Positions 48,782 to 56,255 of a stretch of DNA of 56,255 nucleotides are shown here, one piece after another. Positions within the stretch are counted from its first letter, which is position 1; the number at the start of each line of letters is the position of its first letter. A program made the position numbers and the translations under genes. The notes beneath the pieces were generated by a model. The model was not told the DNA's origin. It did not search any database and saw only the letters and a list, made by a program, of their open reading frames with translations. Source of the DNA: Eubacterium sp. UBA3279 (GTDB lineage: Bacteria > Bacillota > Clostridia > Lachnospirales > Lachnospiraceae); contig DETV01000067.1 in assembly GCA_002361775.1 (NCBI GenBank), positions 19,748 to 76,002 on the forward strand, in the 5' to 3' direction.

Positions 48782-49249
48782 TTAAAAATCAAAAGCAAGT
48801 CGGATCAGTGCGATCTCTGCTTTCTGAAATACCCTGGTTTCCTGATTTTCCAGAGTGATAGTCACTTGTTTTTCATCATATGCAGTGAGAATACCGAAGA
48901 ATTCTTTCTGTTTGTCAATGGGACGATAGGTACGAATCTCTATCTCTTTTCCCAGACTTCTTTGATAATCCTTCTCTTTCTTCAATGGTCTGCCCAGCCC
49001 CGGAGAACTGACTTCCATAATATAAGCATCCTGAATAAAATCTTCCTCATCCAGTTTATCACTGAATTCTCTGCTGACCGTCTCGCAATCATCAATGGTA
49101 ATTCCGCCTTCTTTATCAATATACAGTCTCAAATACCAGGTGCCTGCTTCCTTCACATACTCCACATCCACCAGTTCAAAGCCATGCCCTGTAACTATAG
49201 GCTCTGCCATCGCTTCTGCTTTCTGCTCGTATTGCTCTCTTATGCTCAT
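48782..49249 (-). CDS. rimP: ribosome maturation factor RimP
   Basis: A 155-residue protein for 30S maturation: GFELVDVEYVKEAGTWYLRL, YIDKEGGITIDDCETVSREF, YIMEVSSPGLGRPLKKEKDY, all typical. It starts the operon that continues with nusA after 17 bp. AAAGGTGG precedes the ATG. The promoter and a leader hairpin lie upstream. Confidence 0.96.
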   Translation of the reverse strand: MSIREQYEQKAEAMAEPIVTGHGFELVDVEYVKEAGTWYLRLYIDKEGGITIDDCETVSREFSDKLDEEDFIQDAYIMEVSSPGLGRPLKKEKDYQRSLGKEIEIRTYRPIDKQKEFFGILTAYDEKQVTITLENQETRVFQKAEIALIRLAFDF

Positions 49250-49307
49250 CTTCTCACCACCTTTACTTTCTTATACGCCAGGAAAAACACTTTCCTATGA
49301 CATAAAG

Positions 49308-49332
49308 AAGAGTGGACATAGCGCCCACTCTT
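49308..49332 (-). terminator. leader hairpin of the rimP-nusA operon (possible NusA-dependent attenuator)
   Basis: AAGAGTGGG and CCACTCTT pair on the minus strand; the following TTCTTTATGT is a poor T-run. It lies in the transcribed leader, about 20 bp after the expected start. Weak leader terminators of this operon respond to NusA in B. subtilis, so feedback control is plausible here. Confidence 0.6.
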
Positions 49333-49357
49333 AATCTAGTAATCATATATCATTAGC

Positions 49358-49386
49358 ATCATAACACTCTTTGCAGTAAAATGCAA
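49358..49386 (-). promoter_or_regulatory. sigma-A-type promoter of the rimP-nusA-infB operon
   Basis: Minus strand: TTGCAT (49381-49386), 17-bp spacer, TATGAT (49358-49363). Confidence 0.75.
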
Positions 49387-49469
49387 GCCTGAAATCCTTA
49401 TTTTCTTGGATTTCATGCAACAGTTCAACCGTACACTGAACGAATGGCGCAAACTGAACTGTTATGATT

Positions 49470-50024
49470 TCACATGGGTACATCCAAATCCTTCAGTTCC
49501 ATTTCATCCGTTTCTATAAATAACACATCTTCTATGTGAGACAAAAGGATTTTCTTTCCTCCCCGGTCTCCTGCAAGCTGTTCCAGATCTTTCCTGTATT
49601 TTTTGGAAAAGATCACAGGATTGCCAATTTTATCTTCCCACCGTACTGCTCCAATCCCTTTTTCTCCTTCCTGATATTCTCTCAGGAGTTTTTCTATTGT
49701 ATAAGAAGAAATCCAGGGCTGATCGCATACCAGAAACATCCAGCCATCCATTTGTGATTCTGCCTGGATTCCCAGCCGGATGGAATGGGAAATTCCCTTT
49801 TCCGGATTTTCATTTCTAACCCGAGAAATCCCCATCGCTTCTGCCAGCCTTTCCACCTCTTTATATTGGGTAACGATCACCCTCTCCTCAAAGGGAACTT
49901 TCAAAATTTTCTCCATGGCAAGCTGTACCATTGGTTTTCCCTGTATTTTGCAAAGCAATTTATTAGAGCCGAACCGGGTACTGTTTCCTGCCGCCAAAAG
50001 TATGGCGCCTATTCTCTTCTCCAC
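49470..50024 (-). CDS. MobA/MocA-like nucleotidyltransferase
   Basis: A 184-residue NTP-transferase-fold protein starting RIGAILLAAGNSTRFGSNKL (the L-A-A-G-x-S-x-R-F/M-G-x-x-K loop), then ENPEKGISHSIRLGI, FLVCDQPWIS (metal Asp) and IGNPVIFSKKY. This matches MocA/YgfJ/PucB-type enzymes, which add CMP or GMP to molybdopterin, but no molybdenum genes are near. The start is GTG 50024, directly after the parC stop (TGAGTG), so it may be translated by reinitiation. Confidence 0.85.
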   Translation of the reverse strand: MEKRIGAILLAAGNSTRFGSNKLLCKIQGKPMVQLAMEKILKVPFEERVIVTQYKEVERLAEAMGISRVRNENPEKGISHSIRLGIQAESQMDGWMFLVCDQPWISSYTIEKLLREYQEGEKGIGAVRWEDKIGNPVIFSKKYRKDLEQLAGDRGGKKILLSHIEDVLFIETDEMELKDLDVPM

Positions 50025-52262
50025 TCAGATTCGTACCTTTGTTCCTTTCGTATCCCGTTTTCCCAGCTTCACTTTATTCAGGGTCATCTGTTTTCCCTTA
50101 TATTCCACACTATATTCCATCCGGCTTTCCACCAGATAAGCATTTTCCAGATAATCCGTATCTGCCATTTTCATGGCTCTTACGCCTACAGCCGCTTTCT
50201 TTTTCTCAGGAACTTCCTCTTTTAAAAATCTCAGGAAATATCCGTCCTTACTCTGCAGCACCAGATAATCCATCGTATCGCACTGCTGTACCATGATCAC
50301 TTCATCATCCTCTCCCAGTTTGGTAGAAGCAATGGTACGTTTTACCACGTCGAATTCTTCTCCTTTTACCTGCTTTGTCATTCCTTTTTTCGTGACAAAC
50401 ATCAGAACACTGTTTTTTACACTTTCCATTGCTGCCACATATAAAATTCTCTCCTGAGCGCTGGAATAATTACTTACATTATCCACCGGAGTTCCCTTGT
50501 CTCTCAGCTTTGCCATGGGCAGATCCAGAAGTTTCACCGTATGCATCTGTCCTTTATCGGTAAACAGACAGACTTTATCCGTATTCATACAGGTAAACAC
50601 ATATTTATATTCCTCATGTACTGTTTCTTTATTTCTCTCATAGATGTTTTTATCCATGGTTTTTGCATATCCAAACCGGTCCATAAGGAAACAGACTTCC
50701 ATTTCTTCAATTTTCTTTTCTTCAAATACAGCCTCTTCTGCATTTTCTATCACAGTCCGTCTTTTTCTGCCATATGTTTTTTTTGTTTTTTCCAGATCCT
50801 CCATCACCACCTGAGCCATGGAATCGTAATTATTCAAAATATCCTCGTAATTCGCAATGTTTTTCAGCGTAGCTTCATGTTCTTCCAACAATGCTTCAAT
50901 TTCCAGACCAATCAGTTTATACAGACGCATTTCAAGAATCGCCGTTGCCTGTCTTTGGGTAAACTGCAATTTTTTTGCCGCTTTTTCGCTGGTCTTTGTC
51001 TTAAACCGAATTCCTTCTGTGATTCCCAGAGTAAGACAGTCTTTTACCTGTTTCTGATTCTTACTTCCTCTCAGAATTTCAATGATTAGATCAATCACAT
51101 CACAGGCTTTAATAAGTCCTTCCTGTACCTCTTTCTTTTCCAGTTCCTTATCCAGCAGTGTTCTGTATTTTCTGGTACATACCTCAAACTGAAACTCCAC
51201 ATGATGCTCGATAACCTGCTTCAGACTCAAAGTCTCCGGTCTTCCGTCTGCCACCGCCAGCATATTTACACCGAAAGTATCTTCCAGACGGGTCTTTTTG
51301 TAGAGCATATTTTTCAGATTTTCCACATCGGCGCCTTTTTTCAGTTCCAGCACAATACGGATTCCTTCTTTGGATGACTGATTGGAAATATCTATAATAT
51401 CAGATGTCTTTTTAGATTCCACCAAAGCTGCCACATCATTTAAAAATTTCCCGATATTTGCTCCCATCATGGTATAGGGGATCTCCGTGATCACCAGATT
51501 CACTTTTCCCCCTTTTAATTTTTCCACTTCCACTTTGCCACGAAGTTTGATTTTTCCTGTTCCTGTCTCGTAAATTTTCAGAAGTTCATCTTTATTTGTA
51601 ACAATACCTCCGGTGGGAAAATCCGGTCCTTTGATATATTTCATCAGACCCTTTACTGTGATATCGTTATTTTTCATATATGCTTTTACCGCATCTACGA
51701 TCTCGCCCAGATTGTGAGGCGGAATACTGGTAGCCATACCGACTGCAATTCCCTCCGCCCCATTTAACAGCAGGTTGGGAATACGCACCGGAAGTACCTC
51801 CGGCTCTTTTTCTGTCTCGTCAAAATTAGGTACAAAGTCCACCACATTTTTATCCATATCAGAAAGATATACTTCCTGGGTGATTTTTTCCAGTCTGGCT
51901 TCCGTATATCGCATGGCCGCCGCGCCATCTCCTTCTATGGAGCCAAAATTCCCGTGACCATCCACCAGTGGCTGTCCTTTCTTGAAATCCTGTGCCATCA
52001 CCACCAGCGCGTCATAGATAGAACTGTCCCCGTGAGGATGGTATTTACCCATGGTATCTCCCACGATACGGGCGCATTTTCTATAGGGTCTGTCGTAACG
52101 GATTCCCAGTTCATACATATCATACAGAGTTCTTCTTTGTACCGGTTTTAAGCCGTCCCGTACATCCGGAAGCGCTCTGGATACAATAACACTCATGGCA
52201 TAATCAATATAGGATTTCTGCATAAGTTCCGAATATTCGGTTCTGATAATCTGTCCTTCCAT
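50025..52262 (-). CDS. parC: DNA topoisomerase IV subunit A (type IIA topoisomerase, ParC)
   Basis: A 745-residue GyrA/ParC family protein that breaks and rejoins DNA. It contains YAMSVIVSRALPDVRDGLKP, VQRRTLYDMYELG, KCARIVGDTMGKYHPHGDSS and AAAMRYTEARL with the active Tyr. The C-terminal domain lacks a clear QRRGGKG GyrA box; RDKGTPV is at its place, which with the short length favours ParC over GyrA. It starts 15 bp after parE. Positions linked to quinolone response (HGDSSIYDA) look like wild type. Confidence 0.92.
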   Translation of the reverse strand: MEGQIIRTEYSELMQKSYIDYAMSVIVSRALPDVRDGLKPVQRRTLYDMYELGIRYDRPYRKCARIVGDTMGKYHPHGDSSIYDALVVMAQDFKKGQPLVDGHGNFGSIEGDGAAAMRYTEARLEKITQEVYLSDMDKNVVDFVPNFDETEKEPEVLPVRIPNLLLNGAEGIAVGMATSIPPHNLGEIVDAVKAYMKNNDITVKGLMKYIKGPDFPTGGIVTNKDELLKIYETGTGKIKLRGKVEVEKLKGGKVNLVITEIPYTMMGANIGKFLNDVAALVESKKTSDIIDISNQSSKEGIRIVLELKKGADVENLKNMLYKKTRLEDTFGVNMLAVADGRPETLSLKQVIEHHVEFQFEVCTRKYRTLLDKELEKKEVQEGLIKACDVIDLIIEILRGSKNQKQVKDCLTLGITEGIRFKTKTSEKAAKKLQFTQRQATAILEMRLYKLIGLEIEALLEEHEATLKNIANYEDILNNYDSMAQVVMEDLEKTKKTYGRKRRTVIENAEEAVFEEKKIEEMEVCFLMDRFGYAKTMDKNIYERNKETVHEEYKYVFTCMNTDKVCLFTDKGQMHTVKLLDLPMAKLRDKGTPVDNVSNYSSAQERILYVAAMESVKNSVLMFVTKKGMTKQVKGEEFDVVKRTIASTKLGEDDEVIMVQQCDTMDYLVLQSKDGYFLRFLKEEVPEKKKAAVGVRAMKMADTDYLENAYLVESRMEYSVEYKGKQMTLNKVKLGKRDTKGTKVRI

Positions 52263-52277
52263 AATTCTCTCACTTTC

Positions 52278-54200
52278 TTATATATCTAACTGAGCATCCT
52301 GCGCATGGCGGTAAATAAATGCTTTTCTCGGCGGTACGTCTGTTCCCATAAGCACTTCCGTCACTTCAGAAGCCATTCTTGCATCTTCAATCTCTACTCT
52401 CTTCAGAATTCTTGTCTCCGGATCCAGAGTGGTTTCCCACAACTGCTGGGCATCCATTTCTCCCAGACCCTTATATCTTTGCAACGTAAATGAGCCTTTG
52501 TGGGTTTTTCTGTATTTTTCCAATGCTTTATCATCATAAAGATACTCCTCCTTTCCCTTGGCAGGAATAGCTTTATACAAAGGAGGCATGGCGATATACA
52601 CGTGACCTTCATAGATCAGCTCCGGCATAAACCGATAAAACAATGTTAACAACAGCGTGGAAATATGTGCGCCATCCACATCCGCATCTGCCATGATCAC
52701 AATTTTATCATACCGGAGTTTTGTAATATCAAAATCATTTCCATAGCCTTCTGAAAAACCACATCCAAAAGCATTGATCATAGTTTTTATTTCAGCATTT
52801 GCCAGCACTTTATCTATCGTAGCTTTCTCCACGTTCAATATTTTTCCCCGGATTGGCAAAATCGCCTGATAGTCCCGGTTTCTTGCTGTTTTTGCAGAAC
52901 CCCCGGCAGAATCTCCCTCTACAATAAAGATTTCACATTGTTTCGGATCTTTTTTCAGACAGTTTGCCAGCTTACCATTGGAATCAAAAGAGTATTTCTG
53001 CTTGGTAAGAAGATTGGTTTTTGTTCTCTCTTCTGTTTTTCTGATTTTTGCTGACCGCTCTGCGCAGGAAAGCACTGTTTTCAGATCGTCCAGATTTCTG
53101 TCAAAATGCAGAGTGATCTCATCACCGGTGACCTTGGAAGCCGCTTTTGCCGCATCCTGATTATCCAGTTTTGTTTTTGTCTGTCCTTCAAACCGGGGCG
53201 CCGGATGTTTGATGGAAATAACTGCCGTCATTCCATTTCGAATATCCGCTCCTGTAAAATTCGCATCTTTTTCTTTCAAAATCCCCAGTTCCCGGGCATA
53301 ATTATTCATCACAGTAGTAAACATGGATTTAAAACCGGTCAGATGGGTACCGCCCTCGGCGTTATAAATATTATTACAAAATCCCAGCACATTTTCATGA
53401 AATTCATTTATATACTGGAAAACCACTTCTACAGTGATTCCTTCACTCTCACCGGAAAAATATACCGGTTCATGGAGAGTTTCCTTTTTTCTGTTCAGAT
53501 CTCTCACAAACCCAATAATTCCTTCCGGTTCATGATAATCAATACTCTCTGTCTCTGTCTGCCTTCTGTCCTCAAAATGTATGGTCAGTTTGGGATTCAG
53601 ATACGCAGTTTCATGAAGACGGCTTTTCACTTCTGTCTCTGCAAATTTTGTCACTTCGAAAATTTCAGGATCCGGCAGGAAATTCACGCAGGTTCCCGTT
53701 TCTTTCGTTCTTCCAAGTTTTGGAAGAAGTCCGTCTTCCAGCTCAATGGTGGGAATCCCCCGTTCAAAATGATCGTGATGCACGTAACCATCCACGCTTA
53801 CCTTCACATCCATATAAGTAGAAAGGGCATTTACCACAGACGAACCAACTCCATGCAGACCGCCGCTGGTTTTATAAGACTCATTATCAAATTTTCCTCC
53901 CGCATGAAGGGTAGTAAATACAAGACGTTCTGCTGACATCCCTTTTTCGTGCATTCCCACAGGAATTCCCCGCCCATTATCAATGACCGTACAGGAACCG
54001 TCTTTTTCCAAAATCACCTGGATATAATCACAATACCCGGCCAGATGTTCATCCACCGCATTATCTACGATCTCATAAATCAAATGATTCAGACCTTTTC
54101 TGGAAACACTTCCGATATACATTCCCGGACGTTTCCGCACTGCTTCCAGACCTTCCAGCACCGAAATACTGCTGGCATCATATGTGTTTTTCTTCGCCAT
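52278..54200 (-). CDS. parE: DNA topoisomerase IV subunit B (type IIA topoisomerase, ParE)
   Basis: A 640-residue ATPase subunit: VRKRPGMYIGSVSRKGLNHL, EIVDNAVDEHLAGYCD, IDNGRGIPVGMHEK, GGLHGVGSSVVNAL in the GHKL ATPase, then transducer, and the TOPRIM part EIFIVEGDSAGGSAKTARNR with MADADVDGAHI. ATG 54200 has AGGTG nine bases upstream; an earlier GTG is less likely. Partner of the adjacent parC; gyrB/gyrA would be elsewhere near dnaA-recF. Confidence 0.93.
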   Translation of the reverse strand: MAKKNTYDASSISVLEGLEAVRKRPGMYIGSVSRKGLNHLIYEIVDNAVDEHLAGYCDYIQVILEKDGSCTVIDNGRGIPVGMHEKGMSAERLVFTTLHAGGKFDNESYKTSGGLHGVGSSVVNALSTYMDVKVSVDGYVHHDHFERGIPTIELEDGLLPKLGRTKETGTCVNFLPDPEIFEVTKFAETEVKSRLHETAYLNPKLTIHFEDRRQTETESIDYHEPEGIIGFVRDLNRKKETLHEPVYFSGESEGITVEVVFQYINEFHENVLGFCNNIYNAEGGTHLTGFKSMFTTVMNNYARELGILKEKDANFTGADIRNGMTAVISIKHPAPRFEGQTKTKLDNQDAAKAASKVTGDEITLHFDRNLDDLKTVLSCAERSAKIRKTEERTKTNLLTKQKYSFDSNGKLANCLKKDPKQCEIFIVEGDSAGGSAKTARNRDYQAILPIRGKILNVEKATIDKVLANAEIKTMINAFGCGFSEGYGNDFDITKLRYDKIVIMADADVDGAHISTLLLTLFYRFMPELIYEGHVYIAMPPLYKAIPAKGKEEYLYDDKALEKYRKTHKGSFTLQRYKGLGEMDAQQLWETTLDPETRILKRVEIEDARMASEVTEVLMGTDVPPRKAFIYRHAQDAQLDI

Positions 54201-54208
54201 AAAACCTG

Positions 54209-55036
54209 TCACCTTCCTATTATTAACTGCTCCAATGCCCAGGCTACTCCATCCTGTTCATTAGACTTTGTCACAAAATCTGCTGCTTTTTTCACCCGGG
54301 GAGATGCATTTTCCATGGCCACTCCCACGCCTGCCCAGCACATTCCATCGTAATCGTTGTCACTATCTCCCAAAGCGATCACCTGTTCTGGTGAAAAACC
54401 GATCTTATTGCAAAGCCATTTCAGCCCATCTCGCTTACTCCAATGGGCATCGGCAATTTCAATATTGTGAGAGGCTGTGGAAATCGGATAAACTCCGGGA
54501 ATTTTTGACAGCCGTTCCATCAATTCTTTTTTATCTTCCAGAGAAACGCACATAATATGAAATTTACTGATAGGATTTTTTTCTTCTAACACAAAATTAT
54601 CCAGATTTGACATATGAATGTTTGTTTTCAAAAGCTGCTCCCGGTAAGAACCCATGCAGCCGCTTTGCTCCATGTAGTCGCACCCCTCATAGCTATCATA
54701 GGCATCCTGACCATGATATAACTCGATAAAGACAGGATATTCTCTCACAATACGATAAATATTACATCCGGTATCTACAGGAATCTGATGGGAAAATACC
54801 AGTTTTTCTCCCTCTCCTGCTGTTACTGTAGTTCCATTCGCATTGATATAATAAGGCATTGCGGGAAAATCTTCCAATACAAATCTACTGTTTCTGTAGC
54901 TTCGTCCCGTGGAGGGAACAACCAGATGTCCCTGCTCCATCACTTTAAGGATTGCCTGCCTGTTTTTTTCTGAAATACTGCAGTCATCCCTCAACAAAGT
55001 ACCATCTAAATCTATTGCTATTAATTTCTGTTTCAT
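54209..55036 (-). CDS. Cof-type HAD phosphatase
   Basis: A 275-residue HAD hydrolase with MKQKLIAIDLDGTLLRDDCS (nucleophile DLDGT), VPSTGRSYRN, a C2B cap, and VIALGDSDNDYDGMCWAGVG with ENASPRVKKAADFVTKSNEQ at the end. Substrates of Cof proteins are sugar phosphates and similar small molecules; none can be named. GAGGA precedes the ATG. It lies 8 bp before parE and may share its transcript. Confidence 0.92.
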   Translation of the reverse strand: MKQKLIAIDLDGTLLRDDCSISEKNRQAILKVMEQGHLVVPSTGRSYRNSRFVLEDFPAMPYYINANGTTVTAGEGEKLVFSHQIPVDTGCNIYRIVREYPVFIELYHGQDAYDSYEGCDYMEQSGCMGSYREQLLKTNIHMSNLDNFVLEEKNPISKFHIMCVSLEDKKELMERLSKIPGVYPISTASHNIEIADAHWSKRDGLKWLCNKIGFSPEQVIALGDSDNDYDGMCWAGVGVAMENASPRVKKAADFVTKSNEQDGVAWALEQLIIGR

Positions 55037-55111
55037 TTTATAGTCCTCACTGATCGAAAACCTGTTTTTGCCGAAAACTGCCGCTATTATAACACAGTTT
55101 CAAAAAAAAGC

Positions 55112-55158
55112 CAAACGAAAAATAAGAATCTTCCACAGAAACCTGCGGAAGACTCTTA
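55112..55158 (-). terminator. terminator of the DUF4349 gene
   Basis: AAGAATCTTCC (55124-55134) and GGAAGACTCTT (55147-55157) pair, with TTATTTTTCG following on the minus strand. Confidence 0.85.
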
Positions 55159-55164
55159 TCTTTC

Positions 55165-56151
55165 TCATTCTTTTTTACTTTCTTTCTGTTCCTGTTTTTC
55201 CTGTCTTTCCTGTTTTCTCTTCTTCTTTCGTTTCCATAATTTTGACACTGCCGTCACACAAAGAGCAGCCACAATTCCCACAAGAATTATTACAGGAAGA
55301 TTCGCAATAATTCCCACAAACAGATTCACAAAGAAGTCTCTCACTGTATATAAACTGGATGTAAAACCATTGCTGATTCTGCTTCCTATGGTATCCTCCG
55401 CCTTCTGTTCATATTCCACTTCTGAAATATAAATATTTACCGTACTGTAATCTATCAGATTATCATAGGTGCGAAGCTGAGATTCATAGCTGTTGATTTC
55501 ATACCGGAGCTGGGATAATTTTGATTCCAGAGCAAGAATCTGTTCCAGATCTTCTGCTTCTTCCAGCAATTCCATTACCCTTTCATATTCCACCTGAAGA
55601 GATTCTTTATATGCAGTTTTATCCACATAATCCAAGGTTACATCTTCTACATTTTCTGATTTATTTGTCACCGTTCCCAGACTTCCCGCCTCTGAAACGA
55701 AACTGTCCAGTTTTTCAGAAGGAATTCTGGCAGTAATAGAATAGTAACGATAATAATCTCCCCCCTGGGGATCATCAAAACTGGAAGCTTCTATGTAACC
55801 GCCGCAGGAAGTGATCGCTTCCTCCATTTTCTGTTTCATTGTATCAAAAGACTTTGTTTCCATAGACAGGGAAACCCTTTTAATTAACTTTCGGGAAGAA
55901 AGATCTTTTTCCGATAAAGCTTCCTCTGTACCAGCTTCCTCTGCCGCCATCTCCGGAGACACTTCTTCCGCTTTTTCATCTCCACTGGTATCCATAGCCG
56001 TCTCCCATCCTTCTCCGTAATCTGCAGACGCAGTATTTGCCATACTGAAACTTTCTGTTTGCGCTGTACTTTTGTCCGAAGCGCCACAACCTCCCAAAAA
56101 CAATACCGAAGTCAAAAGTAGCCCCATTACTTTCCATGATTTTTCTTTCAT
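55165..56151 (-). CDS. DUF4349 domain lipoprotein
   Basis: A 328-residue surface lipoprotein. Signal peptide and lipobox VLFLGGCGAS (Cys22), an acidic linker, then the DUF4349 domain: SRKLIKRVSLSMETKSFDTM, CGGYIEASSF, ITARIPSEKLDSFVSEAG, a coiled coil (about 180-240, LEEAEDLEQILALESKLSQL), STVNIYISEVEYEQ, and a C-terminal membrane helix (LPVIILVGIVAALCVTAV) with a Lys/Arg-rich tail inside. Function is unknown. AAAGGAGG precedes the ATG, and a strong promoter lies at 56224-56252. Confidence 0.9.
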   Translation of the reverse strand: MKEKSWKVMGLLLTSVLFLGGCGASDKSTAQTESFSMANTASADYGEGWETAMDTSGDEKAEEVSPEMAAEEAGTEEALSEKDLSSRKLIKRVSLSMETKSFDTMKQKMEEAITSCGGYIEASSFDDPQGGDYYRYYSITARIPSEKLDSFVSEAGSLGTVTNKSENVEDVTLDYVDKTAYKESLQVEYERVMELLEEAEDLEQILALESKLSQLRYEINSYESQLRTYDNLIDYSTVNIYISEVEYEQKAEDTIGSRISNGFTSSLYTVRDFFVNLFVGIIANLPVIILVGIVAALCVTAVSKLWKRKKKRKQERQEKQEQKESKKE

Positions 56152-56223
56152 ACCAATCGCCTCCTTTATATTAAATTTTTATTTTTTTACAAATACTACT
56201 TGCTTTTTCTCTAAAGATGTAGT

Positions 56224-56252
56224 ATTATACCCAGGCAAGGTTCGTTGGTCAA
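56224..56252 (-). promoter_or_regulatory. sigma-A-type promoter of the DUF4349 gene
   Basis: Minus strand: TTGACC (56247-56252), 17-bp spacer, TATAAT (56224-56229), about 75 bp before the ATG. Confidence 0.88.
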
Positions 56253-56255
56253 GCG

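Overview
The window is a chromosomal segment of a spore-forming, anaerobic, low-GC Firmicute, most likely a member of the Lachnospiraceae (Blautia/Ruminococcus-like). Grounds: cotJABC spore-coat genes, an anaerobic ribonucleotide reductase activase (NrdG), a DUF1292 protein, the rimP-nusA-ylxR-ylxQ-infB-rbfA-nrnA-truB-ribF order, an infB with a long Arg/Asn/Gly-rich insert, and AGGAGG-type ribosome binding sites. Genus-level assignment is inference. No rRNA, tRNA or CRISPR array was seen.

The outstanding feature is at 6017-9879. The third gene of the cotJ operon, cotJC (spore-coat manganese-catalase family), is split. Codons 1-31 lie at 6017-6108 and the remaining 178 codons at 9343-9876, in another frame and without a start site. 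Between them is a 3,239-bp element. It carries a large serine recombinase (7871-9304), a Uma2-type nuclease-fold protein, a holin-like type I toxin with an antisense RNA, and small ORFs near the left end. The ends share GGGGG and carry 19-bp inverted half-sites (16/19 identical), as expected for attL and attR of a large serine recombinase. Joining at GGGGG restores a 207-codon cotJC exactly in frame. This is the architecture of sporulation intervening elements such as skin in sigK, here in miniature and with its own addiction module. Excision itself is inferred, not shown.

Layout. 1-5272 (minus): Sfp-type phosphopantetheinyl transferase (cut by the window edge), UvrD-like helicase, gltX, acpP, ftsW/spoVE. 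5384-9879 (plus): cotJ operon with the element. 10131-12441 (minus): lipoprotein remnant, GNAT, HD and SGNH genes. 12675-13664 (plus): membrane acyltransferase. 13687-16504 (minus): PTS enzyme I paralogue and M20 amidohydrolase. 16685-18478 (plus): ABC-F ATPase. 18528-29158 (minus): Ca2+ P-type ATPase, fabH, BFD-like ferredoxin, DUF5662, a debranching-enzyme homologue lacking its catalytic residues, xthA, an Orn/Lys/Arg decarboxylase-like enzyme, ilvE. 29414-29782 (plus): DUF1292. 29847-34023 (minus): pstSCAB-phoU. 34287-38447 (minus): nrdG-dut, NUDIX, pnp, rpsO. 38584-39162: RmlC-like epimerase. 39271-49249 (minus): the rimP-nusA-infB translation operon ending in ribF and a Na/Pi cotransporter. 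49470-56151 (minus): MobA-like nucleotidyltransferase, parC, parE, HAD phosphatase, DUF4349 lipoprotein.

Most genes outside the element are core housekeeping genes in compact operons with overlapping or closely spaced starts. Convergent neighbours often share one hairpin terminator. Several start codons were moved to downstream ATG/TTG/GTG codons because a Shine-Dalgarno sequence sits correctly only there.
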